Source of the DNA: Hyphomicrobiaceae bacterium
Lineage (GTDB): Bacteria > Pseudomonadota > Alphaproteobacteria > Rhizobiales > Hyphomicrobiaceae
DNA: 64,000 nucleotides
NCBI GenBank assembly: GCA_020442165.1
Contig: JAGRKV010000017.1
Coordinates: forward strand, 243,026-307,025
Reading direction: 5' to 3'
The translations under genes were made by a program, and so were the position numbers. Below the pieces are notes generated by a model. The model was given only the letters and a program-made list of their open reading frames with translations, made no database searches and had not been told where the DNA came from. This document shows positions 35,097-43,703 of the stretch, in pieces; within the stretch, counting starts at the first letter, position 1; each line of letters opens with the position of its first letter.

Positions 35097-35911
35097 GCAG
35101 TTATGTCGTCCTGACGCCACTCGATCTTGGTCTCGCCGCGTTGCTCATTCTCGTCAACGCGGGCGTGTCCATTGCATTCCGCCTGGGTCTTGAACGCACC
35201 CTTCTGCTGACGACCGCCCGCATGGTCGTGCAATTGGCACTGATCGGTCTGGTGCTGAAGTGGATCTTCGCCCAGACATCGCCGCTGTGGACGCTGCTGC
35301 TTGCTGCGATCATGATTTCGGCCGCCGGCTACGAGGCCATTTCGCGGCAGGAACGGCGCATCGCAGGCTGGCTCACATACGGCCTTGGCACTGGAACACT
35401 ACTAGCGGTCGGAACATTTGCGACATTGTTTGCCGTGGGCGGCGTCATCCAGCCGGATCCCTGGTATGCGCCGCGCTTTGTGCTGCCCATTCTGGGCATG
35501 GTACTTGGCAACTCGCTTACAGGTATCGCTCTTGCCCTCGATACGCTGACAGGAGCGGCATGGCGCGACCGCAGCGCGATCGAGGCACGGCTCGCGCTCG
35601 GCGCCACGCGAATGGAGGCGCTCGGCGAAACCACACGACGCACGCTCAAGACCGGCATGACGCCCATCCTCAATGCCATGGCGGCATCCGGCGTCGTTTC
35701 GCTACCGGGCATGATGACAGGACAGATCCTTGCCGGCGTCGATCCTGTCGAGGCGACCAAGTACCAGATCCTGATTATGTTCCTGATCGCCGGCTCGACC
35801 GCACTCGGCGTGTTGATTGCAACATTTGGCGGCGTGCTACTGCTCACCGACAAGCGGCAACGGTTGCGCATCGACAGGCTGGTGACGAAAAAGGAAACAC
35901 CGGCAGCGTGA
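35093..35911 (+). CDS. fetB: ABC exporter permease FetB (UPF0014 family)
   Basis: A 272-residue inner-membrane protein with about seven hydrophobic segments. The UPF0014 features are LLTTARMVVQLALIGLVLKW, the RQERRI loop, VLPILGMVLGNSLTGIALAL and LALGATRMEALGETTRRTLK, then ASGVVSLPGMMTGQILAGVD. GTG start overlaps the fetA stop (GTGA), so the two are coupled. A 7-bp inverted repeat ACACCGG/CCGGTGT straddles the stop codon but lacks a T-run. Confidence 0.92.
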   Translation: MSSYVVLTPLDLGLAALLILVNAGVSIAFRLGLERTLLLTTARMVVQLALIGLVLKWIFAQTSPLWTLLLAAIMISAAGYEAISRQERRIAGWLTYGLGTGTLLAVGTFATLFAVGGVIQPDPWYAPRFVLPILGMVLGNSLTGIALALDTLTGAAWRDRSAIEARLALGATRMEALGETTRRTLKTGMTPILNAMAASGVVSLPGMMTGQILAGVDPVEATKYQILIMFLIAGSTALGVLIATFGGVLLLTDKRQRLRIDRLVTKKETPAA

Positions 35912-36003
35912 GCCACCGGTGTCGGCTTTCGTCGCCAGTCGAGGGCTTTACCGTCCAATGGCGAAGATCGTGGTATCGCCTGGTCGATCAAGCAAGCTTG
36001 TCG

Positions 36004-36504
36004 TCAATCCGCCTTGGCCTTGGCTGCCTCTGGCGCCGCCTTTTCGATCGTTCCCGTTGTGATTTCGGCTCCCGCCTTCTTCGCAGTGGCAGTTACCTTC
36101 GGCTTGGCGGTCAACTGGGGCTTCGCGGCCGCATTCTTGACGGTTGCTCCGGAGGGTTCAGCCGCCGGCACCGCAGCCGAAACCGGCTTGCTCGTCTTGC
36201 CACCACCTTCGTTCCAGCAGACATCGGCCTCGGCCTTGCAGGTATGTTCGTCGACGACGATGAGGTTGAGGAACAGCTCGCACGTCACATCCTTCTTGCC
36301 GGTCCTGTACTTGGAGATGCCGTTCTCCGAAGCCCACTTGGCAATGTATGTGTCGAGCAGTCTCTTGGCGTCGTTGGTCGGGCCGTCCTTGCCGTAGTCG
36401 TTCACGGAAAAACCAAGGCGCGTGCACTTTGCATGGGCAGGGAGTGCGAGCGCCAACGAAAGTGCTGCGACTGCTGCAGCCGTACCGAGCTTGCGGTAGG
36501 ACAT
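36004..36504 (-). CDS. Secreted Cys-containing protein, family A member 1 (unknown function)
   Basis: A 166-residue protein with a signal peptide (AAAVAALSLALALPAHAKCT, cleavage near AHA-K). The domain after it has four Cys: KCTRLGF, DVTCELF, EHTCKAEADVCW, plus W in IAKWASENGI. The same Cys spacing occurs in the proteins at 37844 and 38394, so they form a paralogous group. A long Ala/Lys/Thr-rich tail (~105-166) is unique to this member. I know no function; a disulfide-bonded periplasmic role is likely. Confidence 0.7.
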   Translation of the reverse strand: MSYRKLGTAAAVAALSLALALPAHAKCTRLGFSVNDYGKDGPTNDAKRLLDTYIAKWASENGISKYRTGKKDVTCELFLNLIVVDEHTCKAEADVCWNEGGGKTSKPVSAAVPAAEPSGATVKNAAAKPQLTAKPKVTATAKKAGAEITTGTIEKAAPEAAKAKAD

Positions 36505-36703
36505 CTACGACCTCTCAGGCTTGTCCCGTTGAATACGTTGGAGACAGATATAGCGAGCACGGCATAGCGTGCCTAGCCGCTGAGAATCGCATTCCCGCAA
36601 CGTGTTGCGGGCGCGCTCCACACGAGAGTACGCCCGCAATCTCTTCAACCAAATGGCTTTTTCTGCGCCGACGGCGTCGGCGGCCAGATAACAGCCGGCA
36701 AGA

Positions 36704-37069
36704 TCAGTGCATGTAGGGGGAGTCACCGCCCAAGGGACCGGTCGGTGTATTGAAGAAGTAGCCGTGGTCGAACGGTCCCGACCGGGTCTGAGTATCCATC
36801 GAAGGGTCACGCAAGCTGTTGGCGGCGCCGAAACGGCCGCGCGAGTCGCCATACGTATTGATGGTATCTTCCTTGGAATAGGAATAGCCGCCGCGGCGTT
36901 TGACATAGCCACGTACTTCAGACCGGCCGCGATAGTAGCCCGATTTGGGATGTGCGCCGTCTCCGTCAGCTTGACGATAATGACGGCGGAAACCGGCGTC
37001 GGACGGCGCGGGAAGCGCAACAGCGGCGACCAGTACGGCGGTGATTGCCGCCAAAGCAGAACGCATCAT
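36704..37069 (-). CDS. Small secreted Gly/Tyr/Arg-rich protein, unknown function
   Basis: A 121-residue protein with a signal peptide (ALAAITAVLVAAVALPAPSD, cut before AGFRRHY). The mature part is rich in Gly, Tyr, Arg and Ser (SGYYRGRSEVRGYVKRRGGY). It ends with SGPFDHGYFFNTPTGPLGGD, a tail of the GPFDxGFFF kind that I recall from many small secreted proteins in Hyphomicrobiales. It starts with ATGATG after GAGAGG. No function known. Confidence 0.7.
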   Translation of the reverse strand: MMRSALAAITAVLVAAVALPAPSDAGFRRHYRQADGDGAHPKSGYYRGRSEVRGYVKRRGGYSYSKEDTINTYGDSRGRFGAANSLRDPSMDTQTRSGPFDHGYFFNTPTGPLGGDSPYMH

Positions 37070-37380
37070 GACTTTCAGCCTCTCTCAAAGCCCCATGGCA
37101 TGCAGCCCAGGATAGGACAAATCGTCAACGAAACGTTTAACAAAGGGTAATTGTTCCCCGCGTTTCGCCTGCGCCTGTCGCCAAGGGGCAACGGCTCATT
37201 GTTGCCTCATCATTTTGAGTTATTGGAACAAATCTATTTCCGAGTGGGTGTGGTGGGTACTGATCGGGGCCATGCTATAGGGCAAAGGCGTTTGGCTTTT
37301 CCAAACGATCCTATCGTTCGCCGTGCCAAGATTATGGCCGGAATGACGACCATTGGTCGATGAACCGGGAGAGGAACCCC
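37070..37380. other. Divergent intergenic region, no gene seen
   Basis: The gap lies between the divergent genes starting at 37069 (minus) and 37381 (plus). An AT-richer stretch (37200-37245) and a CTATAG (37274-37279) about 100 bp before the plus gene could be promoter parts. A frame at 37151-37363 has no support as a gene. Confidence 0.35.
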
Positions 37381-37671
37381 ATGGACATCACAACACTCAT
37401 CATTCAGCTGCTGAGCGGTGCGGTTGGCGGAAATCTAGTCGGCAGTCTTGTGAAAAAGATCAGCCTTGGCCTGCTTGGCAACTCGCTCGCCGGCATTCTG
37501 GGCGGCGGCCTTGGCGGACAGCTGCTTGGCGGCCTGCTCGGCCTTCCGACTGGCGGCGGCGGGCTCGACATCGGGTCGATCCTCGGCCAAGTGGCCAGCG
37601 GTGGTGCTGGCGGTGGCATCGTGATGGTCATCATCGGCATCCTGAAGAGCATGCTCGGCGGCAGGCGCTAA
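37381..37671 (+). CDS. Small glycine-rich hydrophobic protein, unknown function
   Basis: The 96-residue protein starts at an ATG behind GAGAGGAACCCC. It is almost wholly made of hydrophobic and Gly residues, with repeats of GG-L (ISLGLLGNSLAGILGGGLGG, QLLGGLLGLPTGGGGL) and a C-terminal membrane segment GGGIVMVIIGILKSMLGGRR. It resembles glycine-zipper membrane proteins. An overlapping frame of Arg/Pro-rich sequence is a shadow. A good terminator follows. Confidence 0.7.
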   Translation: MDITTLIIQLLSGAVGGNLVGSLVKKISLGLLGNSLAGILGGGLGGQLLGGLLGLPTGGGGLDIGSILGQVASGGAGGGIVMVIIGILKSMLGGRR

Positions 37672-37737
37672 GGCGTTCCCGCCAGACGCTGAGCCTTGCT
37701 TCACGCAAGCCAGCTGCCCGAAGACCCAGAACAAAAA

Positions 37738-37766
37738 GAAGTCCGCACCTGAAAGATGCGGACTTC
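37738..37766. terminator. Bidirectional rho-independent terminator
   Basis: GAAGTCCGCA (37738-37747) pairs perfectly with TGCGGACTTC (37757-37766) around CCTGAAAGA. A-rich DNA (ACAAAAA) on the left and TTCATTTG on the right fit termination of both the plus gene at 37381 and the minus-strand gene at 37844, although the minus gene ends 78 bp away. Confidence 0.8.
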
Positions 37767-37843
37767 TTCATTTGTTGACCTTCTCGACACGCAGTCCACC
37801 GAACGGCACCCGCACCTTGGGCATCTTGCGTGCGATGCCGCGG

Positions 37844-38110
37844 CTATTTGCAGGCGCGCTGCTTTGAAACGCACGTCGTCAGCACGGCGTCCGACTTGCA
37901 GGTCTGCTTGATCTTGCCCTTGGCCTTCAGACCGTGAGCGGCGAGTGAATTGTTGAGCGCGGCATTCGCCATGAACTTGGCGATGTCGGGCAGCAAGTTG
38001 GATCCCTCGCCGCCGGCCATCACGCACTTGGCATAAGCGGATGAAGGGATGCTCACGGCGGCCAGCACCAAGGCGGCAGCAAGCGCGCCCGACTTCAACA
38101 TGACGGACAT
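37844..38110 (-). CDS. Secreted Cys-containing protein, family A member 2
   Basis: An 88-residue protein with a signal peptide (SGALAAALVLAAVSIPSSAY, cut before AKC). The mature part has the four-Cys pattern of the group: KCVMAGGEG, KQTCKSDAV, TTCVSKQRACK. Between the first two Cys is a helix AKFMANAALNNSLAAHGLKA, the same place where the other members have W-A-S-W. Start has a good GAGGAGAG site. Function unknown; probably periplasmic. Confidence 0.7.
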   Translation of the reverse strand: MSVMLKSGALAAALVLAAVSIPSSAYAKCVMAGGEGSNLLPDIAKFMANAALNNSLAAHGLKAKGKIKQTCKSDAVLTTCVSKQRACK

Positions 38111-38393
38111 TGATATCTCTCCTCAAAGAGCGCGGCACTTCGCCAGCGCGGGTGAATTATCGCGCCGGCGATGCTGGGCGAAAATGGCAGACAGGTCTGC
38201 TTAGCAATCGAAGCGCAGCTTTAGAGTTGCCGCGTGGCTGACAGGACACGGCTGAGTGGGAGCATATTGCCGGGCACGCAGGATACATACGCCCTGCGGG
38301 TCGGTGCGCGGACTCTATGGGTGGCAGCACACGCAAAACGGTACTGCCACCACGAGTCTGATGCGGTCTACCGCCCGTCTAACTTGGCTTGAC

Positions 38394-38699
38394 CTATTTC
38401 TTGCAGATCTTGGCTTGGCCGCGGCAGCTCACGCCAATGCCGCCCTTCTTGCACTTGTATTTGCGCTTGCCGAAATCGTAGCCCGGCGTCGTGCCGTTCG
38501 CCATCCAGGACGCCCAGGCGCCCCAATCGACCGCCTGCAGCAGTGCTTCATCGACCTGGAATTTGGCCGCCTTTTCGTCCGAACCCGTGCCTTCCGCGGC
38601 CTTGACCATGCAGGATTTGGCCGCCGCGCCAGAAGCAGAAACGGCAAGCGCTGCAGCGGAACACGCGACGATAGCAAAACTGGATCTCAAGAGCATCAT
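38394..38699 (-). CDS. Secreted Cys-containing protein, family A member 3
   Basis: A 101-residue protein with a signal peptide (FAIVACSAAALAVSASGAAA, cut before KSC). The mature domain has SCMVKAAEGTGSDEKAAKFQ, VDWGAWASWMANGTTPGYDF and then KCKKGG, SCRGQAKICKK. This gives the same order (C, W-A-S-W or equal helix, C, C-x6-C) as the 36004 and 37844 proteins. Start ATGATG after GGAGAG. Function unknown. Confidence 0.7.
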   Translation of the reverse strand: MMLLRSSFAIVACSAAALAVSASGAAAKSCMVKAAEGTGSDEKAAKFQVDEALLQAVDWGAWASWMANGTTPGYDFGKRKYKCKKGGIGVSCRGQAKICKK

Positions 38700-38940
38700 G
38701 GTGCGTCTCTCCGGTTATGGTAGCGACTCGCGAGACTGCCTCATTCAGCTCGCCGCAGCCATCTTCACCACTTTGGCAGAGAACTTTTTCTTGCAAGATT
38801 GTTGCGCGGCGGTGACGGGCCCTATTCGTACTCGCATGCCGCAACTAGACCTCACCGGCGCGCAGAACCACGCACGATTGTGGGCAGATGCGCAGGGCGA
38901 GACGAAATTTGCGCGATCCTGGCGGCATGATCCGCCTGTT

Positions 38941-39156
38941 TCAGGCTTCGACCTTCAGCTCCACGGCCTTCGGTCCCTTGCCGCGCTTGTCGGGTTCGGT
39001 CTCGAAGGAAATGCGCATGCCCTCGTTGAGCGGACCGATGCCAGACCGCTCGACGGCCGTCACGTGAACAAACACGTCCTTGCCGCCATCGTCGGGCGTA
39101 ATGAAGCCGTAGCCCTTTTGCGAATTAAAGAATTTCACGATGCCAGTCTGGCGCAT
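38941..39156 (-). CDS. Cold-shock domain protein (CspA family)
   Basis: A 71-residue single cold-shock domain, binding single-stranded RNA/DNA. RNP1 KGYGFI and RNP2 DVFVHV are intact (GIVKFFNSQKGYGFITPDDG). I start at 39156 (MRQTGIVKFF) with GGGAG upstream; the frame is open for 20 more codons without CSD character. It is a monocistronic gene. Which Csp paralogue it is cannot be told from one copy. Confidence 0.93.
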   Translation of the reverse strand: MRQTGIVKFFNSQKGYGFITPDDGGKDVFVHVTAVERSGIGPLNEGMRISFETEPDKRGKGPKAVELKVEA

Positions 39157-39485
39157 GCGAAGTCTCCCGAGGTCCCCAATCGATGCGAGCGACCAATACC
39201 CCGAGCCCCGCCGCATGACGGAGCCGCTGTGCAGTCTCGTCTTCCAGGTAATGGGGGCACTTGAGGCGCAGACTTGGCATGCATTGCGCGCGACGCATCT
39301 CGGTCAGGTATGGCCGTAGGTACGAGATGACTGCGTCAAATCGTAGCTAAGCACAGTATCGACCAAAGTCGAAATCTTCGCAAGTTTGAAGAAAGTGTTC
39401 GGCTACAAGAACTTAAGTCGAGATTGCGGGTGCTGCACAAATTCTAGTCACTCAGCCATCTAACGCGTGTTGGAAGCATCGAATA
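39157..39485. other. Upstream region of the cold-shock gene, no gene
   Basis: The 329-bp gap between rlmJ and the cold-shock gene (both minus) contains no gene. It should hold the promoter and the 5' leader of the cold-shock gene; leaders of this family are often long and structured, but I could not find a convincing hairpin by eye. Confidence 0.35.
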
Positions 39486-40382
39486 TCAGCGCTCGCCGCT
39501 TATCGGTTTGGCGGCCTGCGCAGCGGTGGCCTCGTCGATAATCCAGTTCATTTTGAAGCCACCCTTCCCGTCGACTGCGAGTGCTTCGGCAAGGAATGGC
39601 AGTGCGATCTGCAGCTGTTCGGCCAAGCGGTAGGGCGGGTTGACGATGACCAGACCTGTCGCCGCTAGACGGCCATTGAGTGCCGCCGGGTCGGCAATCG
39701 CCAGTTCCACCGCCAAGGTCTTTGCCAGTGCCGCATTGGCCAGACGCGCATGAAAGGCAGCGACGGCGGCCTGGTCCTTGACCGGATACCACAGGATGAG
39801 GGTGCCAGTGGCAAAGCGGCGGTGGGCCTCGATCACGGCTCCGGCGAGGCGCTCGAACTCGCCCGGGACTTCGAAGGGCGGATCAACAAGGACGACACCA
39901 CGCCGTTCCTTTGGCGGCAGTAGGGACTTCAGCGCGATGTAGCCATCTAGACCCATGATCTTCGTCTGCCGATCGCGGTGGAACACGTCGGCGAGACTGT
40001 CGCGATCCACAGGGTGCAGCTCGTTTGCAATCAGCACATCCTGGGAGCGCATGAGCCGGCGAGCAACGAGAGGGCTGCCCGGATAGCGCAGCAGCCCGCC
40101 ATCTACATTAAAGTCTCCAGCGAGCAGATCGAGGAACGGCTTCAAGACCGCTTCGACATCAGGCGGCATCGTGTGACCGATCAGCTTGCCAATGCCATCG
40201 CGCCATTCACCCGTGCGCGCGGCTTCCGGCGAAGTGAGATCGTAGAGGCCCGCGCCGGCATGCGTGTCGATGATGCGGATCGGCGCCGGCTTCTGCGTCA
40301 TGTGCGTGATGACGTGGGTCAAGACGAGATGCTTGAGCACGTCCGCGAAGTTGCCGGCATGGAAGATATGGCGATAGTTCAT
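39486..40382 (-). CDS. rlmJ: 23S rRNA (adenine2030-N6)-methyltransferase RlmJ
   Basis: RlmJ methylates A2030 of 23S rRNA. The chosen ATG at 40382 gives the canonical N-terminus MNYRHIFHAGNFADVLKHLV and 298 residues; the open frame extends 138 codons further but overlaps holC and is a shadow there. The SAM motif is in IRIIDTHAGAGLYDLTSPEA and the catalytic motif is VVLVDPPFEVPGEF (DPPF). The C-terminus has GLVIVNPPYRL. It follows holC by 10 bp, probably one transcript. Confidence 0.94.
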   Translation of the reverse strand: MNYRHIFHAGNFADVLKHLVLTHVITHMTQKPAPIRIIDTHAGAGLYDLTSPEAARTGEWRDGIGKLIGHTMPPDVEAVLKPFLDLLAGDFNVDGGLLRYPGSPLVARRLMRSQDVLIANELHPVDRDSLADVFHRDRQTKIMGLDGYIALKSLLPPKERRGVVLVDPPFEVPGEFERLAGAVIEAHRRFATGTLILWYPVKDQAAVAAFHARLANAALAKTLAVELAIADPAALNGRLAATGLVIVNPPYRLAEQLQIALPFLAEALAVDGKGGFKMNWIIDEATAAQAAKPISGER

Positions 40383-40392
40383 GGCGCAACGC

Positions 40393-40887
40393 TCACGCCT
40401 TCTTTTCCCAGCGGCCGTTTTCGTTCTGCTGCCAGTAGGTGACGCTGCACCCTGCCTGGCGCGCCGCGATCCACTCCTTGCGCGCCGTTGCGAGAGCATC
40501 GGGATCGTTGCCGTCAAACAGGTAGACCACACGTGCGAAGCCTTCGAAGCTTTCTGCTGTCGCACCGTCGACCAGGAACCGCACACCAGCCTCGTTGGGT
40601 GTTTCAGACCCCGTCGTGAGATAGATCGGCTGCATGTGCGCAGGACCAGCCTTGGCGGTGCCGTGCGCGAGAAAGCTATCGTCACGATAGGTCCACAGTG
40701 ACAAGTCGAGCGCTTCCAGGCGTTCCGAGGAGCCCGATTGCACGACGGCACGCCAGCCGCGCTCGATGGTCTTTTCCAGAAGCGCCGGCAGCACACGATC
40801 GAGCGGAAAACGCTCCAGATGATAAAAGAGCACCTCTGTTGCTATGGCGGACACCGTGGTCTGCTCCGTCTCCTGGCGATTGCTCAC
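40393..40887 (-). CDS. holC: DNA polymerase III subunit chi (HolC)
   Basis: HolC is part of the clamp-loader complex and contacts SSB. The 164-residue protein has the family start TEVLFYHLERFPLDRVLPAL followed by LEKTIERGWRAVVQSGSSER, then LSLWTYRDDSFLAHG and the C-terminal VVYLFDGNDPDALATARKEW. The GTG start adds a ~15-residue N-terminal extension. The next gene, rlmJ, follows at 10 bp. Confidence 0.92.
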   Translation of the reverse strand: MSNRQETEQTTVSAIATEVLFYHLERFPLDRVLPALLEKTIERGWRAVVQSGSSERLEALDLSLWTYRDDSFLAHGTAKAGPAHMQPIYLTTGSETPNEAGVRFLVDGATAESFEGFARVVYLFDGNDPDALATARKEWIAARQAGCSVTYWQQNENGRWEKKA

Positions 40888-41162
40888 ACTACCGCCACCT
40901 ACAAATAGTGTTCGAGTCGCGCGCGATCAGCAGTCGTTAATATTTCGTGGATTGCGCCGCATTCACGCAGGATGGCTTCAACACTTGCACCACCAGCCAC
41001 TAGAGCCTATATCCCGCAGTCCGGAGCGGCGCCATACCAATGGTTGACGCCCGTGCGGGCGGTGAGCTTTGCGGCCTCTTCGGGTTCGCTGTGAGGCTCC
41101 CGCCCGCTGCGATTCCGGCACGGCGCAGGTGCGTCGTGTCTTCCGCGGCGAGACGCGCGGCT

Positions 41163-41315
41163 TTAGATCGTTTCAGACTGACGTTGAAACGATCCTGATT
41201 TCTTCGCTTACACAGCTGATACTCGCTGCCGCTCGGGCTGCTCCGTGGGGGCGGCGCCAGGCGCCGGGCCGCAGTCGCGGCCTGAACGATTCCGCCTGGG
41301 TCGGAATCACTCTAG
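41163..41315. repeat. Dispersed repeat (type 1), intergenic copy
   Basis: A 153-bp element starting TTAGATCGTTTCAG and ending TCGGAATCACTCTAG. It has the core TTCTTCGCTTACACAGCTGA then GCTCGGGCTGCTCCGTGGGG. It is very close to the copy at 43551-43703 over its full length and shares the core with the copy at 29695. Internal inverted repeats GATCGTTTCAG / TTGAAACGATC and GATTCCG / CGGAATC can form hairpins. The rest of the 40888-41440 gap around it shows no gene. Confidence 0.88.
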
Positions 41316-41440
41316 CAATCTTCACGATCATGCTGAAAAGCAAAATCGCCCCGCCCAGCAACTGCGACGATGGCAGCTGGCGGGCGGGGCCTCTAGCAAA
41401 CCGTTGCCCCGACCTGGCTCGGCCGGGCGACAAGAGGGCC

Positions 41441-41740
41441 TCAGTAGCCTTCCTTGAGCATGCTGCGCGGCACTTCGCCCGCATCGATCAGCGCCCGGAT
41501 GCAGCGCTTTGAGATCGCCTTGCCCGCTGCCTGCATGCAGCGGCGCAGCTCGGTCCCGTAAAGCGAGTAGCCCGGGCAGAATCGATTGTAGTCGGACTTG
41601 CAGGCCCGACGCACGCGGGCCGAATAAGGCCCGCTATCGGCCCACGCTCCCGAGGTATGAACGGTGGTGCCGACGGCGAAGGTAGCCGTCGCGGCAAAGG
41701 CAGCGATGGCTGCTGCTCGCATGAGTTTTTTCATCGGCAT
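41441..41740 (-). CDS. Small secreted Cys-rich-repeat protein, unknown function
   Basis: A protein of 99 residues (start at 41740; an ATG at 41734 is also possible). A signal peptide with Ala-rich core (RAAAIAAFAATATFAVG) leads to a mature domain with the pattern ACKSDYNRFCPGY, LRRCMQAAGKAISKRC, that is C-x7-C ... C-x11-C, typical of Cys-rich-repeat secreted proteins. It ends with a short helix DAGEVPRSMLKEGY. Not clearly related to the family A proteins. Function unknown. Confidence 0.7.
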   Translation of the reverse strand: MPMKKLMRAAAIAAFAATATFAVGTTVHTSGAWADSGPYSARVRRACKSDYNRFCPGYSLYGTELRRCMQAAGKAISKRCIRALIDAGEVPRSMLKEGY

Positions 41741-41881
41741 CTTGATCCTAACCAGATGTGTTGTGCTCTTTCCGGCACGGCGCGATCGGGCGCTACTTAG
41801 TCTCACATTGTGGCATCGGCTAGTGCGACATGTGAACGCCCGGGCCGTAATGTGAACGGCCGCGCGGGTCATGCGTTCCGT

Positions 41882-43309
41882 TCACCGGGATTTTTGCCGC
41901 CTTCTATCAGGTGCATAGGGATTTTCCCCCTTCTTTAGGCTGAAGCGTATCGGAACCCCTGGCAAATCGAACACCTGCCGCAGGCTGTTGGTCAAATACC
42001 GTATGTATGAGCGGGGCAGCTCGCCGGGCCGCGAGCAGAAGGCCACGAACGTCGGCGGCCGTGCGGACGGCTGCGTGACATAGCGCAAGCGAATGCGGCG
42101 GCCTTCGACGGCTGGCGGCGCATGGCGGGCGACGGCTTCCTGCAGCCAGCGATTGAGATCGGGCGTCGACACGCGCCGGTTCCAGGTTTCGTGCGCCTTG
42201 ACGATCGCTTCCATGAGGCGATCGAGCCCGCGCTCGCCCAGCGCCGAAATTGTCACCATCGGCACGCCGGGGACCTGCGAAAGTTTCTCGGCAACGCGCT
42301 CGCGCAGTTCCTTCAACATACGCTGCTTGTCTTCGACCAGATCCCATTTGTTGATGGCAACGACCATCGCGCGGCCTTCCGAAGCCACCATGTCGCCGAT
42401 GGTGAGATCCTGATGCTCGAACGGCCGCTCCGCATCGATCAGCAGCACCACGACTTCGGCAAAGCGCAACGCGCGGACGGTGTCGCTTGCCGAAAGCTTC
42501 TCGGCCAGTTCGTCGATCCGCGCCTTGCGGCGCAGACCGGCGGTGTCGAACATCAGGAATTTGCGGCCCTTCCAATCGAGCTCGCTGGAAATGGTGTCGC
42601 GCGTCAGGCCCGGCTCCGGTCCGGTAATCATGCGTTCTTCATCGAGAAGCGCATTCACCAGCGTCGACTTGCCGACATTGGGACGGCCAACGACGGCAAC
42701 GCGGATCGGCTGCGTTCGGCGTGCAATTTCAGGTAAGGATGGTTCGGCTGCACCTTCATCATCACCGGTGCCGCCGCGCCGCCGCCGCTTGGGTGCCGGT
42801 GTCGGAGCAAAGCCCAGCGCTTCCAGAATGTCGACGACAAGGTCGCCCACGCCTTCGCCATGCTCGGCTGAGATCGCCACCGGTTCGCCGAAGCCCAATC
42901 CAAAAGCGTCGTAGAACCCATGCTCGCCTGCACGCCCTTCGGCCTTGTTCGCTACCAGGATCACGGGCTTGCCTGATGCGCGCACGCCGCGCGCGAAAGC
43001 CTCATCCGCCGGGGTCACGCCTTCACGCGCATCGATGACAAATAGGGTGAGGTCCGCCGCGGCAATCGCGGCCTCGGACTGCTGGCGCATGCGCGCTGCG
43101 ATCGTGCCCTGCCCTGCTTCCTCTAGCCCGGCGGTGTCGACAAGCCGGATCACCAGATCGCCCAGATGGGCCTCGCCCTCGCGGCGGTCCCGCGTCAAAC
43201 CGGGCATGTCGGAGACGAGTGCCGATCTCTTGCCGGTCAAGCGGTTGAACAGGGTCGACTTGCCGACATTGGGTCGGCCGACGATTGCGACGATCGGTTG
43301 AGCGGACAT
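41882..43309 (-). CDS. der: Ribosome biogenesis GTPase Der (EngA)
   Basis: Der is a tandem GTPase required for 50S subunit assembly. The 475-residue protein starts at [21 protein letters not shown]1 domain ~1-170 ([20 protein letters not shown]) and G2 domain ~205-380 ([40 protein letters not shown]), linked by an acidic segment with an Arg/Lys patch. The C-terminal KH-like domain is [20 protein letters not shown] then [20 protein letters not shown]. In the first domain the fourth motif is ANKAEG rather than NKxD, as often seen for alphaproteobacterial Der. Located after bamB. Confidence 0.95.
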   Translation of the reverse strand: MSAQPIVAIVGRPNVGKSTLFNRLTGKRSALVSDMPGLTRDRREGEAHLGDLVIRLVDTAGLEEAGQGTIAARMRQQSEAAIAAADLTLFVIDAREGVTPADEAFARGVRASGKPVILVANKAEGRAGEHGFYDAFGLGFGEPVAISAEHGEGVGDLVVDILEALGFAPTPAPKRRRRGGTGDDEGAAEPSLPEIARRTQPIRVAVVGRPNVGKSTLVNALLDEERMITGPEPGLTRDTISSELDWKGRKFLMFDTAGLRRKARIDELAEKLSASDTVRALRFAEVVVLLIDAERPFEHQDLTIGDMVASEGRAMVVAINKWDLVEDKQRMLKELRERVAEKLSQVPGVPMVTISALGERGLDRLMEAIVKAHETWNRRVSTPDLNRWLQEAVARHAPPAVEGRRIRLRYVTQPSARPPTFVAFCSRPGELPRSYIRYLTNSLRQVFDLPGVPIRFSLKKGENPYAPDRRRQKSR

Positions 43310-43699
43310 CGGGCAGCGGGCTCGCGGGGAAGTTGTATCGGGTTCACCGTGCAAAACGGTGTCGCAGTGCGCGTCAGCGTTTCGGCCAGCCAGCGCAGCG
43401 AATTCAGGCCGCTTATGCCCGAAAGCCTGGATAATGCAAACCGCTTCGGTGGCCGGTCACACGTCATGGCTAACCGGGAAGCTGCCCAACCCACTGCACA
43501 CACAGCAGATTGCGCTCAGGACGGCCCGTGGAAATTGTCGCGGCGCGGCGTTAGATCGTTTCAGTCTTACGTTGAATCAATCCAGATTTTTTCGCTCACG
43601 CAGCTAACCCTCGCTATCGCTTGGGCTGCTCCGTGGGGGCGGCGTAAGGTGCCGGGCTGTAGTCGCGGCCTTAACGATTCCGCCTTGGTCGGAATCGCT
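43310..43699. other. Gap between bamB and der
   Basis: The gap is mostly taken by a dispersed repeat (43551-43703). The remaining ~240 bp (43310-43550), directly upstream of der on the minus strand, have no gene; open frames there are shadows. A der promoter is possible but not visible to me. Confidence 0.35.
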
Positions 43700-43703
43700 C
43701 TAG
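43551..43703. repeat. Dispersed repeat (type 1), overlapping the bamB stop
   Basis: A 153-bp element from TTAGATCGTTTCAG to GGAATCGCTCTAG, near-identical in order and length to 41163-41315. Core TTCGCTCACGCAGCTAACCC then GCTTGGGCTGCTCCGTGGGG. Its terminal CTA (43700-43702) is the TAG stop codon of bamB on the minus strand. Confidence 0.88.

Noticed and set aside
35897..35922. Terminator after fetB (ACACCGG/CCGGTGT)
   Set aside because: The stem overlaps the stop codon and no T-run follows, so I did not list it as a terminator.
40383..40796. N-terminal extension of RlmJ
   Set aside because: It overlaps holC in another frame and the canonical RlmJ start MNYRHIFHAGNFADV is at 40382.
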